Counted from the stretch's first letter, positions 43,209 to 53,323 are shown. The stretch: DNA of 64,000 nucleotides from CADEED01 sp020442965 (GCA_041395525.1 JAWLAH010000003.1:1-64000), one strand, 5' to 3'. The notes: a model not told the origin generated them from the sequence alone. Translations and numbers: made by a program.

Positions 43209-44374
43209 TGGCCTCCTGGCTGTCGCTCGTCTGGGCTAACCTGGCGCGACGCAAGCTGCGCCTGTTCTTCACGCTCGCCTCGATCGCGGTTGCCTTTCTG
43301 ATGTTTGGGCTGCTGGAGGCCCTGCGTGGCAGCCTCGCCGGCAGCGTGTCGTTAGCGGGGGCCGATCGTCTGATCACGATGAGCAAAATCTCGATCATCC
43401 AGCCGCTGCCGCGTTCCTATCTCGAGAAAGCTCGCGGCGTCGCCGGCGTCGAGGCAGTCGCGTCGTTCAACTGGTTTGGCGGAGTCGTCAAAGATGGACG
43501 CACCCAAATCCCGGTCTACGCGACCGAGCCAGCGAAGTTCCTCGCCATGTACCCCGAGGTGAAGATTTCCGCTGCCGAAACTACCGCCTGGCTGAACGAC
43601 CGGCAGGGTGCAATCGTGGGTCCATTGCTCGCGAACGAGTATGGCTGGCAGGTAGGCGACAAAGTGCCGCTGCGCTCGACGATCTACCGACAGGAAAACG
43701 GTGCCGATACTTGGGAGTTCAATATTCACGCGATCTACGACGTGATCGGTGGTGCCGGTTGGGACAAGGGCAGCGTCGTGTTCGACTACGATTATTTCAA
43801 TGAGTCGCTACAGTTCGGGCGCAACAGCATCGGGTGGTTGGTCGTCAAGGTAGCCGATCCACGGGAAGCGGAGCAAGTCTCGCACCGCGTCGATGCCTTG
43901 TTCGCCAACTCCAGCGCGGAGACCAAGACCGCGACCGAGCGAGCGTTCATCAAGCAGGCCACCGAGCAAGTCGGCAACATCGGCGCGCTACTCATTTCGG
44001 TCGTGTCTGCCGTGTTCTTCACAATGTTGTTAGTAACCGCCAATACCATCGCGCAATCGGTGCACGAACGAACCAACGAGTTCGGCGTAATGAAGACGCT
44101 CGGGTTCACGGACCGTTCGCTCCTCGCGCTCGTGGTAAGTGAGTCACTACTGCTTACCCTGGTCGGCGGCGCCATCGGTATGGCACTGGCCTATGTGGCA
44201 GCGCAGGCGCTCGCCACGACCGTCAAACAGTTTCTGCCGGTGTTTGGCATTGGTCTGCGAACGGTTGTCGTCGCGCCGCTCCTGATGGTGGCGATGGGCC
44301 TGATCGCGGGGGCCTGGCCGGCCGCGATCGCCATGCGGCTCAGGATCACCGACGCACTGCGTCGCGGCGCTTGA
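43208..44374 (+). CDS. ABC transporter permease, FtsX/MacB type (first)
   Basis: A 388-residue protein with one N-terminal membrane helix (LRLFFTLASIAVAFLMFGLL). A periplasmic domain of about 220 residues comes next, then three C-terminal helices (IGALLISVVSAVFFTMLLVT, LLLTLVGGAIGMALAYV, VVAPLLMVAMGLIAG). The coupling motif EFGVMKTLGF contacts the ATPase. Such permeases do not form a classical pore but transmit ATPase motion to the periplasmic parts. It is distinct from the second permease, so the complex is probably a heterodimer. Confidence 0.92.
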   Translation: MASWLSLVWANLARRKLRLFFTLASIAVAFLMFGLLEALRGSLAGSVSLAGADRLITMSKISIIQPLPRSYLEKARGVAGVEAVASFNWFGGVVKDGRTQIPVYATEPAKFLAMYPEVKISAAETTAWLNDRQGAIVGPLLANEYGWQVGDKVPLRSTIYRQENGADTWEFNIHAIYDVIGGAGWDKGSVVFDYDYFNESLQFGRNSIGWLVVKVADPREAEQVSHRVDALFANSSAETKTATERAFIKQATEQVGNIGALLISVVSAVFFTMLLVTANTIAQSVHERTNEFGVMKTLGFTDRSLLALVVSESLLLTLVGGAIGMALAYVAAQALATTVKQFLPVFGIGLRTVVVAPLLMVAMGLIAGAWPAAIAMRLRITDALRRGA

Positions 44375-44384
44375 CGGCACGAAC

Positions 44385-45578
44385 GTGGCGAGCACGCTGT
44401 CACAGATCAAGGCGGTAACGGTGATGAACCTGCGCAATATCCCGGCGCGTTGGACATCCGCCCTGGTCGCGGTGATCGGCATTGCGGGCGTGAGTCTCGT
44501 GCTCGTGGCTGTCTTGTCGATCGCCGAGGGCTTTCGGGCGGCGCTTGAGTTCTCAGGTTCCGAAGACGTCGCGATCGTACTACGGCGCGGGTCCACGGAT
44601 GAGCTGACGAGTGGGCTTGGCCAGACGAGCATACCCGTGATCACCGATGCGCCCGGCATCCGACGCACCGCAGCAGGCGCTGCGCTGGTGTCGCCAGAGC
44701 TGTTCGTCATCGTCGATACCAAGCTGCGCAACAAAGATACGACGGCCAACACACCGTTGCGCGGGGTGTCACCCATGGCGCCACGGCTACGCAAGAACTT
44801 CGAGCTCCTGCAGGGCCGTCTCGCTCACGAAGGCACGAATGAGGTGATCATCGGTAACGGTGTTGCCCAGCAGTACGAGGGCCTGGCCGTCGGACGCATC
44901 GTCCGCTGGGGCTCTAACGACTGGCACATCGTCGGCCGTTTCTCCGACCGTGGCGGAATTGCAGAATCCGAAGTCTGGGCGGATGCGGCCCTCGTACAAC
45001 AGGTGTTCAATCGCGGCGCAAGCTATCAATCTGCGCGCGTCAGGCTCACGAGTGTGGCCGCCTTCCAGGCTTTCAAGGATGCACTCGATCGCGACCCGCG
45101 CGTGAACTTGCGGGTCGAGCGTGAAACGGTATTCTACGCCGAACAACAACAGTTGATGCAGAAGCTCGTGTCCGGCTTGGGCTGGACGCTTGCGACAATG
45201 ATGGGGCTCGGGGCCATACTCGCTGCGCTCAATACCATGTACAACGCCGTGGCGAGCCGCGTGCGCGAGATCGCGACTCTGAGGGCCATGGGGTTCGGTG
45301 CCGCACCAGTCATCGCATCGGTGCTGATCGAGTCACTCGTTCTCGGTGCAGTCGGCGGCCTGTTAGGCGGAGTACTGGCCTATCTGTTGCTGAATGGCAT
45401 GCGCAGCTCGACGCTCAATTTTCAGACCTTCAGCCAGATGACTTACGCGTTTACCGTGACGCCGCGGCTCTTGCTGACAGGCATCGTCTATGGCCTCGTA
45501 CTAACATTCCTTGCCGGCCTGCTGCCGGGCATTCGCGCGGCGCGTACCCCGATCACGACCGGACTGCGCGAGCTTTAG
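44385..45578 (+). CDS. ABC transporter permease, FtsX/MacB type (second)
   Basis: A 397-residue permease with the same layout as its neighbour: helix 1 ALVAVIGIAGVSLVLVAVLS, a large periplasmic domain, then three C-terminal helices with REIATLRAMGFGAAPVIA as the coupling helix. It starts with GTG 10 bases after the first permease. The four genes (adaptor, ATPase, two permeases) resemble macrolide or peptide exporters of the MacAB type, but the substrate cannot be read from the sequence. Confidence 0.92.
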   Translation: MASTLSQIKAVTVMNLRNIPARWTSALVAVIGIAGVSLVLVAVLSIAEGFRAALEFSGSEDVAIVLRRGSTDELTSGLGQTSIPVITDAPGIRRTAAGAALVSPELFVIVDTKLRNKDTTANTPLRGVSPMAPRLRKNFELLQGRLAHEGTNEVIIGNGVAQQYEGLAVGRIVRWGSNDWHIVGRFSDRGGIAESEVWADAALVQQVFNRGASYQSARVRLTSVAAFQAFKDALDRDPRVNLRVERETVFYAEQQQLMQKLVSGLGWTLATMMGLGAILAALNTMYNAVASRVREIATLRAMGFGAAPVIASVLIESLVLGAVGGLLGGVLAYLLLNGMRSSTLNFQTFSQMTYAFTVTPRLLLTGIVYGLVLTFLAGLLPGIRAARTPITTGLREL

Positions 45579-45594
45579 GCCCTATAATATCGGC

Positions 45595-45813
45595 ATGCGG
45601 ATCGCACGCCCCATGCTGCTCGTCACTACACCGATCGGTGTGGTCTGGGGCATTGTCGAAGCATCTCGATTTCACTGGTGGCTGGGTGTCTTGATGACCG
45701 TATTGATGGGCGTCATCGGCGCATTCGTAGTGATGACGATACGTCGCGTACGGCGCGATCGCTCCACCGGGCACAGCCATCCTGAGAACCGTGCGATCCT
45801 CGACAAGCGTTAG
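45595..45813 (+). CDS. Small membrane protein, 72 residues
   Basis: Two hydrophobic helices (about residues 5-22 and 28-48) and a basic, hydrophilic tail (TIRRVRRDRSTGHSHPEN). I do not know the family. A TATAAT box ends only 6 bases before the ATG, which would place the RNA start at the start codon, so this may be a leaderless message; alternatively it is read from the upstream operon. It overlaps the end of the convergent peptidase gene by 4 bases. Confidence 0.6.
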   Translation: MRIARPMLLVTTPIGVVWGIVEASRFHWWLGVLMTVLMGVIGAFVVMTIRRVRRDRSTGHSHPENRAILDKR

Positions 45814-47960
45814 TTGGTTGTCGCCTGTGATGGTAGCGCTGCCGGACGCAGCCACTTGTCGAGCCAGGCCGCGATTTCACCGTAGAAAAATCGGCTGTTC
45901 TCGCCATTGAGGACCCAGTGGTTCTCATCCGGGAATACCAGCAGGCGGCTCGGCACCCGCATGCGTTGCAAAGCACTCCAATATTCAATTGCATTGTTCA
46001 TTGGTACCCGGAAGTCCCTCTCCCCCACCGTTAGCAGAACGGGCGTGCGCCAGCTCGCCGCCAGCCGGATCGGATTTTGCTCGCGCCATACCGGCCCCTG
46101 CTCCCACGGTGGCCCGCCGTTGTTCACCTCCCGTGAGTAGATGACGTCGCTCGTTCCCCATTGCGCCTCGAGATCGACCAGACCAGCGTGGGAAATCAGG
46201 CAACGGTAGCGCGTCGTGGTGCCCTGCAGCCAGTTGGAGAGATGGCCGCCATAGCTCGCGCCACCGGCGCATTGACGTGATGCGTCGATGAAGGCAAAGC
46301 GCTTCAACGCCTCATCGGCCGCCTGATTGATTTCGTCCGCCGGCGTCTGGAACGGATCGCCCTGGATATTCTGCGCGAACTGCTCGCCGAATCCCACCGA
46401 GCCCGTGTAGTTTGTCAGCAGCAAGACATAGCCCGGCGCCGCCAGCAGATGGTAGTTCCAACGCAGCACCCATGCGTCATCCCAACTCGAATGGGGCCCG
46501 CCGTGGATCAGTACCAGCAGTGGATATTTCTTGTTAGCATCGAAGCCGGCCGGCCGAACGAGCAGATTGTGCACGCGCCGGCCCTTGTGACTCTCGAACC
46601 AGAAGTGCTCCACGGGCGCCAGATCGAGCCCTGCGACTCGCTCTCGATTGAACTGTGTCAGCGCCACGATCGAGCCGTCGTGAGTAGCGATCGCTACGAC
46701 CTCAGCCGGTACCGCGGCACTCTCCCAATTGCCGTACAGCGCCAACCGTGGCGTGCGCTCTGGAATCGCAATGTCGTGCAGACTACCCTTGCCTACCGCA
46801 AAGAGCTCGCGCACCGCGCCGCCGGTCGACGCGACCGCATAGAGCTTTTGGTTGCCCGCATCGTTGGCCGTGAAAAACGCGCGCTTTGAGTCCGGCGCGA
46901 TGGCATAGCTTTCAACCGATCGGTCGAGCGCGTTGCTGATCGGCTGAAATTCCAGATTCGCACCCCAGCGCGCCGCGGCAAGGCGCATCGCGTTGTAGAC
47001 CTTGGGTGTCCGCGGCTCGACGCGCGCATACAACGTGTGGCCATCGGGACTGAAGCGCGGGGTCTCGAAGCTCGCCTTGCCCGCGGTGAGCAGGCGTGGC
47101 TCGCCGCCCGTCAGATCCTGAAGGTAGAGTCCGGTACGACTGAACTCATAGGCTGCGGCGTCGCGATTCTCCATCGCGACGAAGACTAACGATTTGCCGT
47201 CTGGTGTGAATACCGCTTCGAAATCCTCACCGTCGTTGGTGGTCCGTCCGGCGAATCCGGGACGCTCAGCCAGCGCGCTCGTCGCAAACAAGTTGCGTGG
47301 CGAACTCACGGGGTCGCCGCTCTCAGCCAGCTCAACGACGAAGAGACGCGCCCGCCGATCATCGAGCCACTGGTCCCAGTTGCGTATCGGAAAGCCGTCG
47401 TAGATTCGTGCGTTCCACTTGCGCTGCGCACGTTCCTGATGCAGACGCTCGTTGTCCGCTTGCGACTTGGCGCCGCGGTAGACCAGGCTCTGAAACGCTA
47501 ACGTGCGTCCGTCTGGCGAGAACACTGGCCGGGTGGCACCCGTCGTCATTTCTGTGATGCGTCGCGCTTCGCCACCCGCGCTTAGATCCAGGAGATAGAT
47601 CTGCGCCTCAGCGTCGCTGTCGCGCTGCGTACTGAACGCTATACGCGTGCTGTCCCTGCTCCAGACAACATCGCCCTCGCCACGCCGCGTCGAGGTCAGT
47701 CTGCGCGGCGGCGCGTGACCATCGTTCGTGACGAGCCAGAGATCGCTCATCTGCCGGGATGGATCGTAGGCAGGGTCGGTGACGGCTACGACGAGCCAAC
47801 GCCCATCCGGACTGGGCCGTGGCGCGCCGACGCGCTTCATCAACCACAGATCCTCGTGGGTGATCGCAAGGGCCCCGCGCCCTGCGGCGGTCACATCGTA
47901 AGCCAATGACAGGCAGGCAAGCGCGGCGGCGGTCGTGCATAGCAAGCGAACTTTGAACAT
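45810..47960 (-). CDS. S9 family peptidase (acylaminoacyl/dipeptidyl peptidase-like), exported
   Basis: A 716-residue serine peptidase. A signal peptide (VRLLCTTAAALACLSLAYDV, cleaved near TAA|GRG) is followed by a beta-propeller of PD40-type repeats (about 35-420), then the alpha/beta hydrolase. The nucleophile is in GGASYGGHLSNWLQG, Asp in VGERDFRVPMNN and His in PDENHWV. It trims short peptides in the periplasm. AGGGTG precedes the ATG at 47960; a longer start at 47984 adds eight residues without purpose. Single gene; it converges with the small membrane protein. Confidence 0.92.
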   Translation of the reverse strand: MFKVRLLCTTAAALACLSLAYDVTAAGRGALAITHEDLWLMKRVGAPRPSPDGRWLVVAVTDPAYDPSRQMSDLWLVTNDGHAPPRRLTSTRRGEGDVVWSRDSTRIAFSTQRDSDAEAQIYLLDLSAGGEARRITEMTTGATRPVFSPDGRTLAFQSLVYRGAKSQADNERLHQERAQRKWNARIYDGFPIRNWDQWLDDRRARLFVVELAESGDPVSSPRNLFATSALAERPGFAGRTTNDGEDFEAVFTPDGKSLVFVAMENRDAAAYEFSRTGLYLQDLTGGEPRLLTAGKASFETPRFSPDGHTLYARVEPRTPKVYNAMRLAAARWGANLEFQPISNALDRSVESYAIAPDSKRAFFTANDAGNQKLYAVASTGGAVRELFAVGKGSLHDIAIPERTPRLALYGNWESAAVPAEVVAIATHDGSIVALTQFNRERVAGLDLAPVEHFWFESHKGRRVHNLLVRPAGFDANKKYPLLVLIHGGPHSSWDDAWVLRWNYHLLAAPGYVLLLTNYTGSVGFGEQFAQNIQGDPFQTPADEINQAADEALKRFAFIDASRQCAGGASYGGHLSNWLQGTTTRYRCLISHAGLVDLEAQWGTSDVIYSREVNNGGPPWEQGPVWREQNPIRLAASWRTPVLLTVGERDFRVPMNNAIEYWSALQRMRVPSRLLVFPDENHWVLNGENSRFFYGEIAAWLDKWLRPAALPSQATTN

Positions 47961-48061
47961 TTTCGTCACCCTAGAGCCGCTCATTTGCTGGCCCAGTTGG
48001 AATGGACGTCCACGCCTTGGCGGTTGCGGCGCGGACTGCAGGTGGGGAAACTAGCCGTTAC

Positions 48062-48460
48062 ATGACCGACGCTCCCCCAGAGCCAAAGATACTAAAGATC
48101 GACCGTCCGCGTGGCACGCGACCGTTAGCCATGGCGGTTGGTACCGCGATCTCCGCAGTCGGTGGCATGGCGCTCCTGATCCGCTACGATCTGCACGCAC
48201 CGCCCCCGCAAACCCTCGACCCCGGCGCAGCCTGGGCTTTCGTGCAGTTTCTGGCCGGTGCCTGGTCTGGCGTGCTCGGCGTCGGCAACCCCTTGGTGCA
48301 TGGTTTGATCGCCGGCATCCCCGCGCTCGTACTGGGACTGCTCTGGGGCCACACGCTGCCGGCACAATTCGATGTGCTCGCCTACCTCATTTCGCCTGCT
48401 GCGGCTGTGATCGCCGCCGCTGTCATGCGGTACAGTGTGCGCCAGGCCAGCAGTCACTAA
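48062..48460 (+). CDS. Hypothetical inner-membrane protein, 132 residues
   Basis: Starts MTDAPPEPKILKIDRP, a short cytosolic head, followed by four likely membrane helices (about 22-41, 52-70, 78-97 and 104-122). There are Gly and Pro residues within them and a short basic end. I recognise no family. The ATG at 48062 is preferred to the start at 48002, because the extra 20 residues lack a ribosome site and look unlike coding sequence. It lies 39 bases before the amine oxidase gene and may share its transcript. Confidence 0.6.
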   Translation: MTDAPPEPKILKIDRPRGTRPLAMAVGTAISAVGGMALLIRYDLHAPPPQTLDPGAAWAFVQFLAGAWSGVLGVGNPLVHGLIAGIPALVLGLLWGHTLPAQFDVLAYLISPAAAVIAAAVMRYSVRQASSH

Positions 48461-48499
48461 CTCACAGAATCCTGACCGACATCCCCGGGAGCGCCTACG

Positions 48500-50111
48500 A
48501 TGCCATCCGATCTCACAATCTCGCGTCGTCACTTCGTCGCGAGTTCCGCCGCGCTGGCCGCTACCGCCAGTCTGCCGCACGTTGCTTACACCCAAGCGGC
48601 GACGGCGATCGACGTGATTGTCATTGGTGCCGGGCTCTCGGGACTCGAAACCGCCCTCACATTGGAGGAAAATGGTCAGCGGGTACTGTTGTTAGAGGGT
48701 AGCTCACGAATCGGCGGACGTGTCTACACCCTGTTCGACGTGCCAGGACATCCGGAAGCTGGCGGCAATACGATCGCGCCGGCGTACGGCCGCATGATCG
48801 CCGCTGGCGAGAAGTATCGTGTCGAGACCGTCAATCTTGCGCCTCGCTACATGACGCGCGCGGAGCAGGAGCTGTTCCTGGGCGGCGAGCACATCGCGCT
48901 CAAAGACTGGCCGGCGCACAAGCGCAACCCATTCGCCGGCGAGGAGCGCGCCGTCGCGCCCTGGGCGTGGGCTCAGGAACACTTCAAGAAGAGCTTTCCG
49001 TTCCAGGAACTCGAACAGTGGTATGACCCGAAGTTTGCGCAATTCGACATCTCCGTGCACGATTTCCTGGCCAAACTCGGCGCGACCGAAGATGCGATCC
49101 GGCTCGGGTTCGACACCAACATCGCCTACGGCACTACTTCGCGCGACGTATCGCTGCTGATGCAAGCTTTCGCCGACTACTGGCAACAGGTCAATCGCAA
49201 TTCGCTCGGAGCATTCTCGCGCAGTGGTACAGCTGCCATCGACTCCGCTAACAAGCGTCCCGGTGCGCCGACACCCACGGCAGCACCGGCCGGCCCCTCC
49301 GGCCCGGTGACACCCGGGGCCACCGCTGACTCGGCACCGAAAAGCGCGGCCCGGGCACTGCCCCCTGGCTTGTTCATCGGCGCGTTCAAGGGCGGCAATC
49401 AGAATCTGCCGCTCGCCATGGCGAAGCGTCTGCAGGGCGATCTTCTGATGGGCAAGGTGGCCGCAGCTATCGATGTCGATGCCAACGGTGCTACCGTGGT
49501 TTGCCGCGACGGCTCGCGCTACCGGGCGAAGGCGGTCGTTAGCTCGCTGCCCTACTCCGTGCTACGGGACGTCGCGATCAGTCCCGCACCACCCGCGACG
49601 CAGAATGGCGCGATCCAGACACTCAATTACATTCCCATTACGCAGTTCCATATCGTCCCCAAGAAGGCGTACTGGCTGGAAGACGGCATGCACCCCAACA
49701 TGTGGACCGACAGCGTGCTGGGAATCGTGCTCGCACAGCGCTTCGGTAGCAATGACGATGAAGTCACTAGCCTGACGACCTGGTCGCGTGGCCTGGCCGC
49801 CCAGTACGTGGACCGTCTGCCGCTCGCCGACGCCCGGAAACTGATCGTCGGCGAGCGGGAGAAGATGCGACCCGCGGCCACGGGGCAGGTGGGTGGCGGC
49901 GGTACAGTCCTGGGGCATGGATCCGTATGCGGCTGGAGACTGGGCGATCTACGGGCCAGGACAGGTCACCGCTTTCGCCAACACGCTCGCGAAACCACAC
50001 GAGCGGCTGTTCTTCTGCGGCGAACACACGGCACTGGGGTCGCGCGGCATGGAAGGCGCGCTCGAATCAGCCGAACGCGTCTCCCTCGAGGTGCTAGGTG
50101 CACTCGGCTAA
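48500..50111 (+). pseudogene. Flavin monoamine oxidase, Tat-exported, broken by a one-base insertion
   Basis: The frame from 48500 carries a Tat-like signal (SRRHFVASSAALAATAS) and the FAD fold (DVIVIGAGLSGLETALTLEE, LLLEGSSRIGGRVYTLF). It also has an unusual Pro/Ala-rich insert (about residues 255-285). Near residue 464 the meaning jumps to another frame. There the expected amine oxidase end appears (DPYAAGDWAIYGPGQVTAFA, LFFCGEHTALGSRGMEGALE) and stops at 50111. Removing one G from the GGG at 49891-49893 joins both parts into about 536 residues. Without that change the first frame runs on as nonsense to 50137. It is either a sequencing error or a fresh mutation. Confidence 0.85.
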
Positions 50112-51158
50112 CTAAACCCGCGCACGGCGCGCGGTAAAGTCCGCCCAGGCGGAATCCGCCTTGAAAACGTTGGCGAGCTTTTGCGGATCGCGGTTGCGGC
50201 GGTATTCATCGAACGCCGCGGTCAACATCTGCTCGTCGGTGCCTTCGGGCACTCGACCAAAGCTTGTGCGCAGATCCTCGACATCGACGACGTAATCCTC
50301 GTTGGCGATCGCATACTGCTCGCGCGTCATCAGGCTTACGCCGAAATAACCGAGTGCCGCGAGTACTCCCTTGACCGCGAACGCCGGCGTGGGGACCACG
50401 ATCGAGCGCGATCCAGCGTGCTTGATGAGGCCCTGCAGCAATTCGCGCACGCTCGGCGCGCCAACGGAGCCCAGGTTCCATTCTCCGTTGGGACAACCCA
50501 GATCGCCAGCCTGAACAGCGAATGAGGCGCAATCGAACACCGATACAAACTGATACCGGTTCGTGCCGGCACCGATCGTCGGGACCGGCAGACCGCGTTC
50601 GATCAGACGAAACAGGTTGCGCAGCAGCCCGAGACGCCCTGGACCCATCACCATTCGGGGGCGAAACAAGGAAATTCGCATACCGCGGTTCCGCCACGCG
50701 CGACACAGGTCTTCGCATTCCTTCTTGGACTGACCGTAAGCGTCGATTGGATTGCGGGGATGGTCGGTGCGGATTGGCGGCGGGGTGACACTCGGTCCGT
50801 ACACCATATCGGTCGAGAACTGCACCAAATGGTTGGCGCCGGAGCGTTCCATGTGCGCCAGAATGTTGCGCGGTCCATCGACGTGCACCGGAAAGTAGGC
50901 GGCGTAGCGCGCGGCCTTCTTCACCGGCGGCATCAACAGTCTCGCCGCCATGTTGTGGACGATGTCGTCAGCCGCGAGCGGCACACGACCGACCGCTGCT
51001 GCATCACGCACGTCGATCTCGAGGAAATCCGCGAAACGATAGATGGGCAAATCACTGCGACTGCGATCGCAGATCAGTACCTGCTCGCCGCGCGCAAGCA
51101 GATCGCGCGCTATATATCGACCAACAAAGCCGTCGCCGCCGAAGATGACGTGTTTCAT
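50112..51158 (-). CDS. NAD-dependent epimerase/dehydratase (extended SDR)
   Basis: A 348-residue Rossmann enzyme: nucleotide loop VIFGGDGFVGRYIARDLLA, catalytic DAYGQSKKECEDLC (Tyr and Lys), and FRPRMVMGPGRLGLLRN in the substrate region. It is of the sugar-nucleotide or lipid-linked sugar type; the precise substrate is unknown. Its start overlaps the end of the small transporter gene by 4 bases, so the two are coupled. It lies beside the DprE1/DprE2/UbiA genes but on the opposite strand, so a role in the same pathway is inference from position. Confidence 0.82.
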   Translation of the reverse strand: MKHVIFGGDGFVGRYIARDLLARGEQVLICDRSRSDLPIYRFADFLEIDVRDAAAVGRVPLAADDIVHNMAARLLMPPVKKAARYAAYFPVHVDGPRNILAHMERSGANHLVQFSTDMVYGPSVTPPPIRTDHPRNPIDAYGQSKKECEDLCRAWRNRGMRISLFRPRMVMGPGRLGLLRNLFRLIERGLPVPTIGAGTNRYQFVSVFDCASFAVQAGDLGCPNGEWNLGSVGAPSVRELLQGLIKHAGSRSIVVPTPAFAVKGVLAALGYFGVSLMTREQYAIANEDYVVDVEDLRTSFGRVPEGTDEQMLTAAFDEYRRNRDPQKLANVFKADSAWADFTARRARV

Positions 51159-51598
51159 CGCGATCGCTCATGCGGCGACGCGACATGGGCAGCCTGCGAG
51201 GCGCCGGCGGCCGCGACGACGCTCTCACTGCCAGCGCGTGCGATGCACAAGACGCCGAGACAAATGCAGAACGTGCCCGCAAAATGATAGGCGTTGAGTC
51301 GCTCGTCAAAGACATACCAGCTGATCGCTAACACAACCAGGTAGGAAACCGATATGAACGGGAAAGCAAAACTGAGCGGCACACGCGATAGCACGTACAA
51401 GTGACCGGCCATCGAAACAATCATCAACGACAGGCCACCGAGCACGTAGGGGTCTGACAGAATGCGCACAACTGTTGCCCCTGCGGTCGCTTGGCTCAAT
51501 CGGAACGCGCCAATGCCCGCCATACCCGCCTTCAATAGAGCTTGCGAGAGCGCATTGCAGATCACGACGAACATGATCAGGGGGATGTAGCGTTGCAT
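51155..51598 (-). CDS. Small EamA/SMR-type transporter (ArnE-like four-helix protein)
   Basis: A 147-residue protein with four hydrophobic helices (IPLIMFVVICNALSQALLKAG to FAGTFCICLGVLCIARAG). Marks are ALSQALLKAGM in helix 1 and FDERLNAYHFAGTFCICLGV before helix 4. This is the EamA/SMR layout shared by the ArnE/ArnF flippase for lipid-linked aminoarabinose. A flippase for lipid-linked sugar would fit the neighbouring pathway but is inference. The ATG at 51598 is chosen because the farther start at 51754 adds 52 charged residues before helix 1. Confidence 0.75.
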   Translation of the reverse strand: MQRYIPLIMFVVICNALSQALLKAGMAGIGAFRLSQATAGATVVRILSDPYVLGGLSLMIVSMAGHLYVLSRVPLSFAFPFISVSYLVVLAISWYVFDERLNAYHFAGTFCICLGVLCIARAGSESVVAAAGASQAAHVASPHERSR

Positions 51599-51829
51599 TC
51601 CATTCGCTTGCTGAAGTGGCCACTCGAAACAAGTTGCCGGCTGGCAGACTACGCACCCGCGACCCTGCCTCGCCAGTGCAGAAGGCTTCCTTGTCAAAAT
51701 TTTGCGAAGTCGATCAAGGTCCTGCGGGCCCGGCTTGCCTCCGATCAGCGGCACTATGGCGCGCAGTATGCCACTCTAGATAGGCGAAATAGCGCGTAGC
51801 CGCCACAGGGCAGTTTCAATCTGCAACGG

Positions 51830-53323
51830 ATGCAAAAGATGATCGAGCTCTCGCCATCCACAGACACATCGTGCGGCAGCGCAACGAGTCATGCGGCCGT
51901 CCCGCTAGTGGTCGATATGGATGGGACTTTGTTGCGCACCAATGTGAGCTCCGCAAACCTGCTGGCGCTTGCGGCCGGCGCGCCCAGGAGTCTTTTGCGG
52001 CTTCCTCGCTGGCTGCTGCAGCACCGCAACCTCTGCCGCGCCAACATCGCTGATATCGTCTTGCCGCCGATCGAAAGCCTGCCACTGAACCCCGACTGCG
52101 TTGCGCTGATTACGAAGCGGCGCGCCGTCGGTGCGCGCGTCGTTCTCGTGTCGGGAGCAGACGAGCGTATCGTCGCAGCGGTCGCGCGACAAGTTGGTCT
52201 GTTCGACGAGTGGTACGGCTCCAGTCGGGCAATCAATCTATCGGGCGCTAACAAGGCCGCCGAGGCGGTGCGGTTGTTTGGCGAACGGGGCTTCGATTAC
52301 ATTGGCGACAGCGTCACGGACTTGCCAGCCTGGCGGGCGGCGCGCCACGCTTACACGCTTGGCGCATCGCCAGCGCTGCGCGCACGCGCAACCAAAGCCA
52401 ACGCCAGCATCACGCATCTGGCGCAGTCTCCGGGTGGACTGTCGTGGCTCACGCCTCTGTGGCGGGCAATGCGGCCGCATCAGTGGGTCAAGAATATTCT
52501 GGTGTTCGCACCACTTCTCGCGGGTCATTCTTTTGCTGCGGGCCACCTGGCTGCCGCATTCTTCGCCTTCATCGCCTTTAGTCTGACGGCATCGAGCGCC
52601 TACCTCGTCAATGATCTATTTGATCTGGAAGCCGATCGTGCGCATCCACGCAAACGCCATCGGCCGCTGGCGGCTGGCGATCTGTCACTGCAGCGCGGTG
52701 GGCTTGCCGCTCTTTCGCTGGCGGTGTGTGCGGGCGTCATTTCGCTAACGACCTTGCCGCTTGAATTCGATCTGCTACTCAGCCTGTATTTCATAGCGAC
52801 ACTGAGCTACTCACTATGGCTCAAGAAGAAGGTGTTTCTCGATATATTCGTGCTGGCGACGCTCTACACCCTGCGCATCATCGGCGGCGCCGTCGCCATC
52901 GGCATCAGCGTCTCGCCGTGGTTGCTCGCTTTTTCGATGTTCTTCTTCCTCGCGCTCGCCGTGGTCAAACGCTTGGTCGAACTGCAGACCGTCATCCGGG
53001 CCAGTCCGACGCGTGGCAGCAAGCGCGACTACTGGGCGGAAGATCTCGGCATGATCCAGGCGCTCGGTGCAGCTTCGGGCTATCTCTCCGTACTCGTGTT
53101 AGCGTTGTATTTCAATAGCCCCGAAGCCTTGGCGTTGTATAGTTCGCCGGAACTGCTCTGGGGCATCTGCCCATTGCTGCTGTTCTGGATCAGCCGCATG
53201 CTGATTCTTTCGAATCGTGGCAAGCTGCACGACGATCCGATCGTGCACACTGCACGCGATCGCGTCAGCTACCTGGTCGGCGGGGCTATTGCGATTGTGA
53301 TCGCCGCCAGCGTTCTGCTCTGA
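51830..53323 (+). CDS. HAD phosphatase-UbiA prenyltransferase fusion (polyprenyl-phosphate phosphoribosyltransferase-like)
   Basis: A 497-residue fusion. Residues 25-215 form a HAD domain (VVDMDGTLLR with Asp29 and Asp31, VLVSGADERIV, FDYIGDSVTDLPAW). Residues 220-497 form a UbiA-type membrane domain with the metal motif NDLFDLEADRAHPRKRHRP. That motif is very like the mycobacterial Rv3806c enzyme, which moves phosphoribose from PRPP to decaprenyl phosphate. The HAD part would remove the 5' phosphate, a separate protein in mycobacteria. Together they would make polyprenyl-phosphoryl-ribose for the next two genes. There is no clear Shine-Dalgarno site. Confidence 0.88.
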   Translation: MQKMIELSPSTDTSCGSATSHAAVPLVVDMDGTLLRTNVSSANLLALAAGAPRSLLRLPRWLLQHRNLCRANIADIVLPPIESLPLNPDCVALITKRRAVGARVVLVSGADERIVAAVARQVGLFDEWYGSSRAINLSGANKAAEAVRLFGERGFDYIGDSVTDLPAWRAARHAYTLGASPALRARATKANASITHLAQSPGGLSWLTPLWRAMRPHQWVKNILVFAPLLAGHSFAAGHLAAAFFAFIAFSLTASSAYLVNDLFDLEADRAHPRKRHRPLAAGDLSLQRGGLAALSLAVCAGVISLTTLPLEFDLLLSLYFIATLSYSLWLKKKVFLDIFVLATLYTLRIIGGAVAIGISVSPWLLAFSMFFFLALAVVKRLVELQTVIRASPTRGSKRDYWAEDLGMIQALGAASGYLSVLVLALYFNSPEALALYSSPELLWGICPLLLFWISRMLILSNRGKLHDDPIVHTARDRVSYLVGGAIAIVIAASVLL

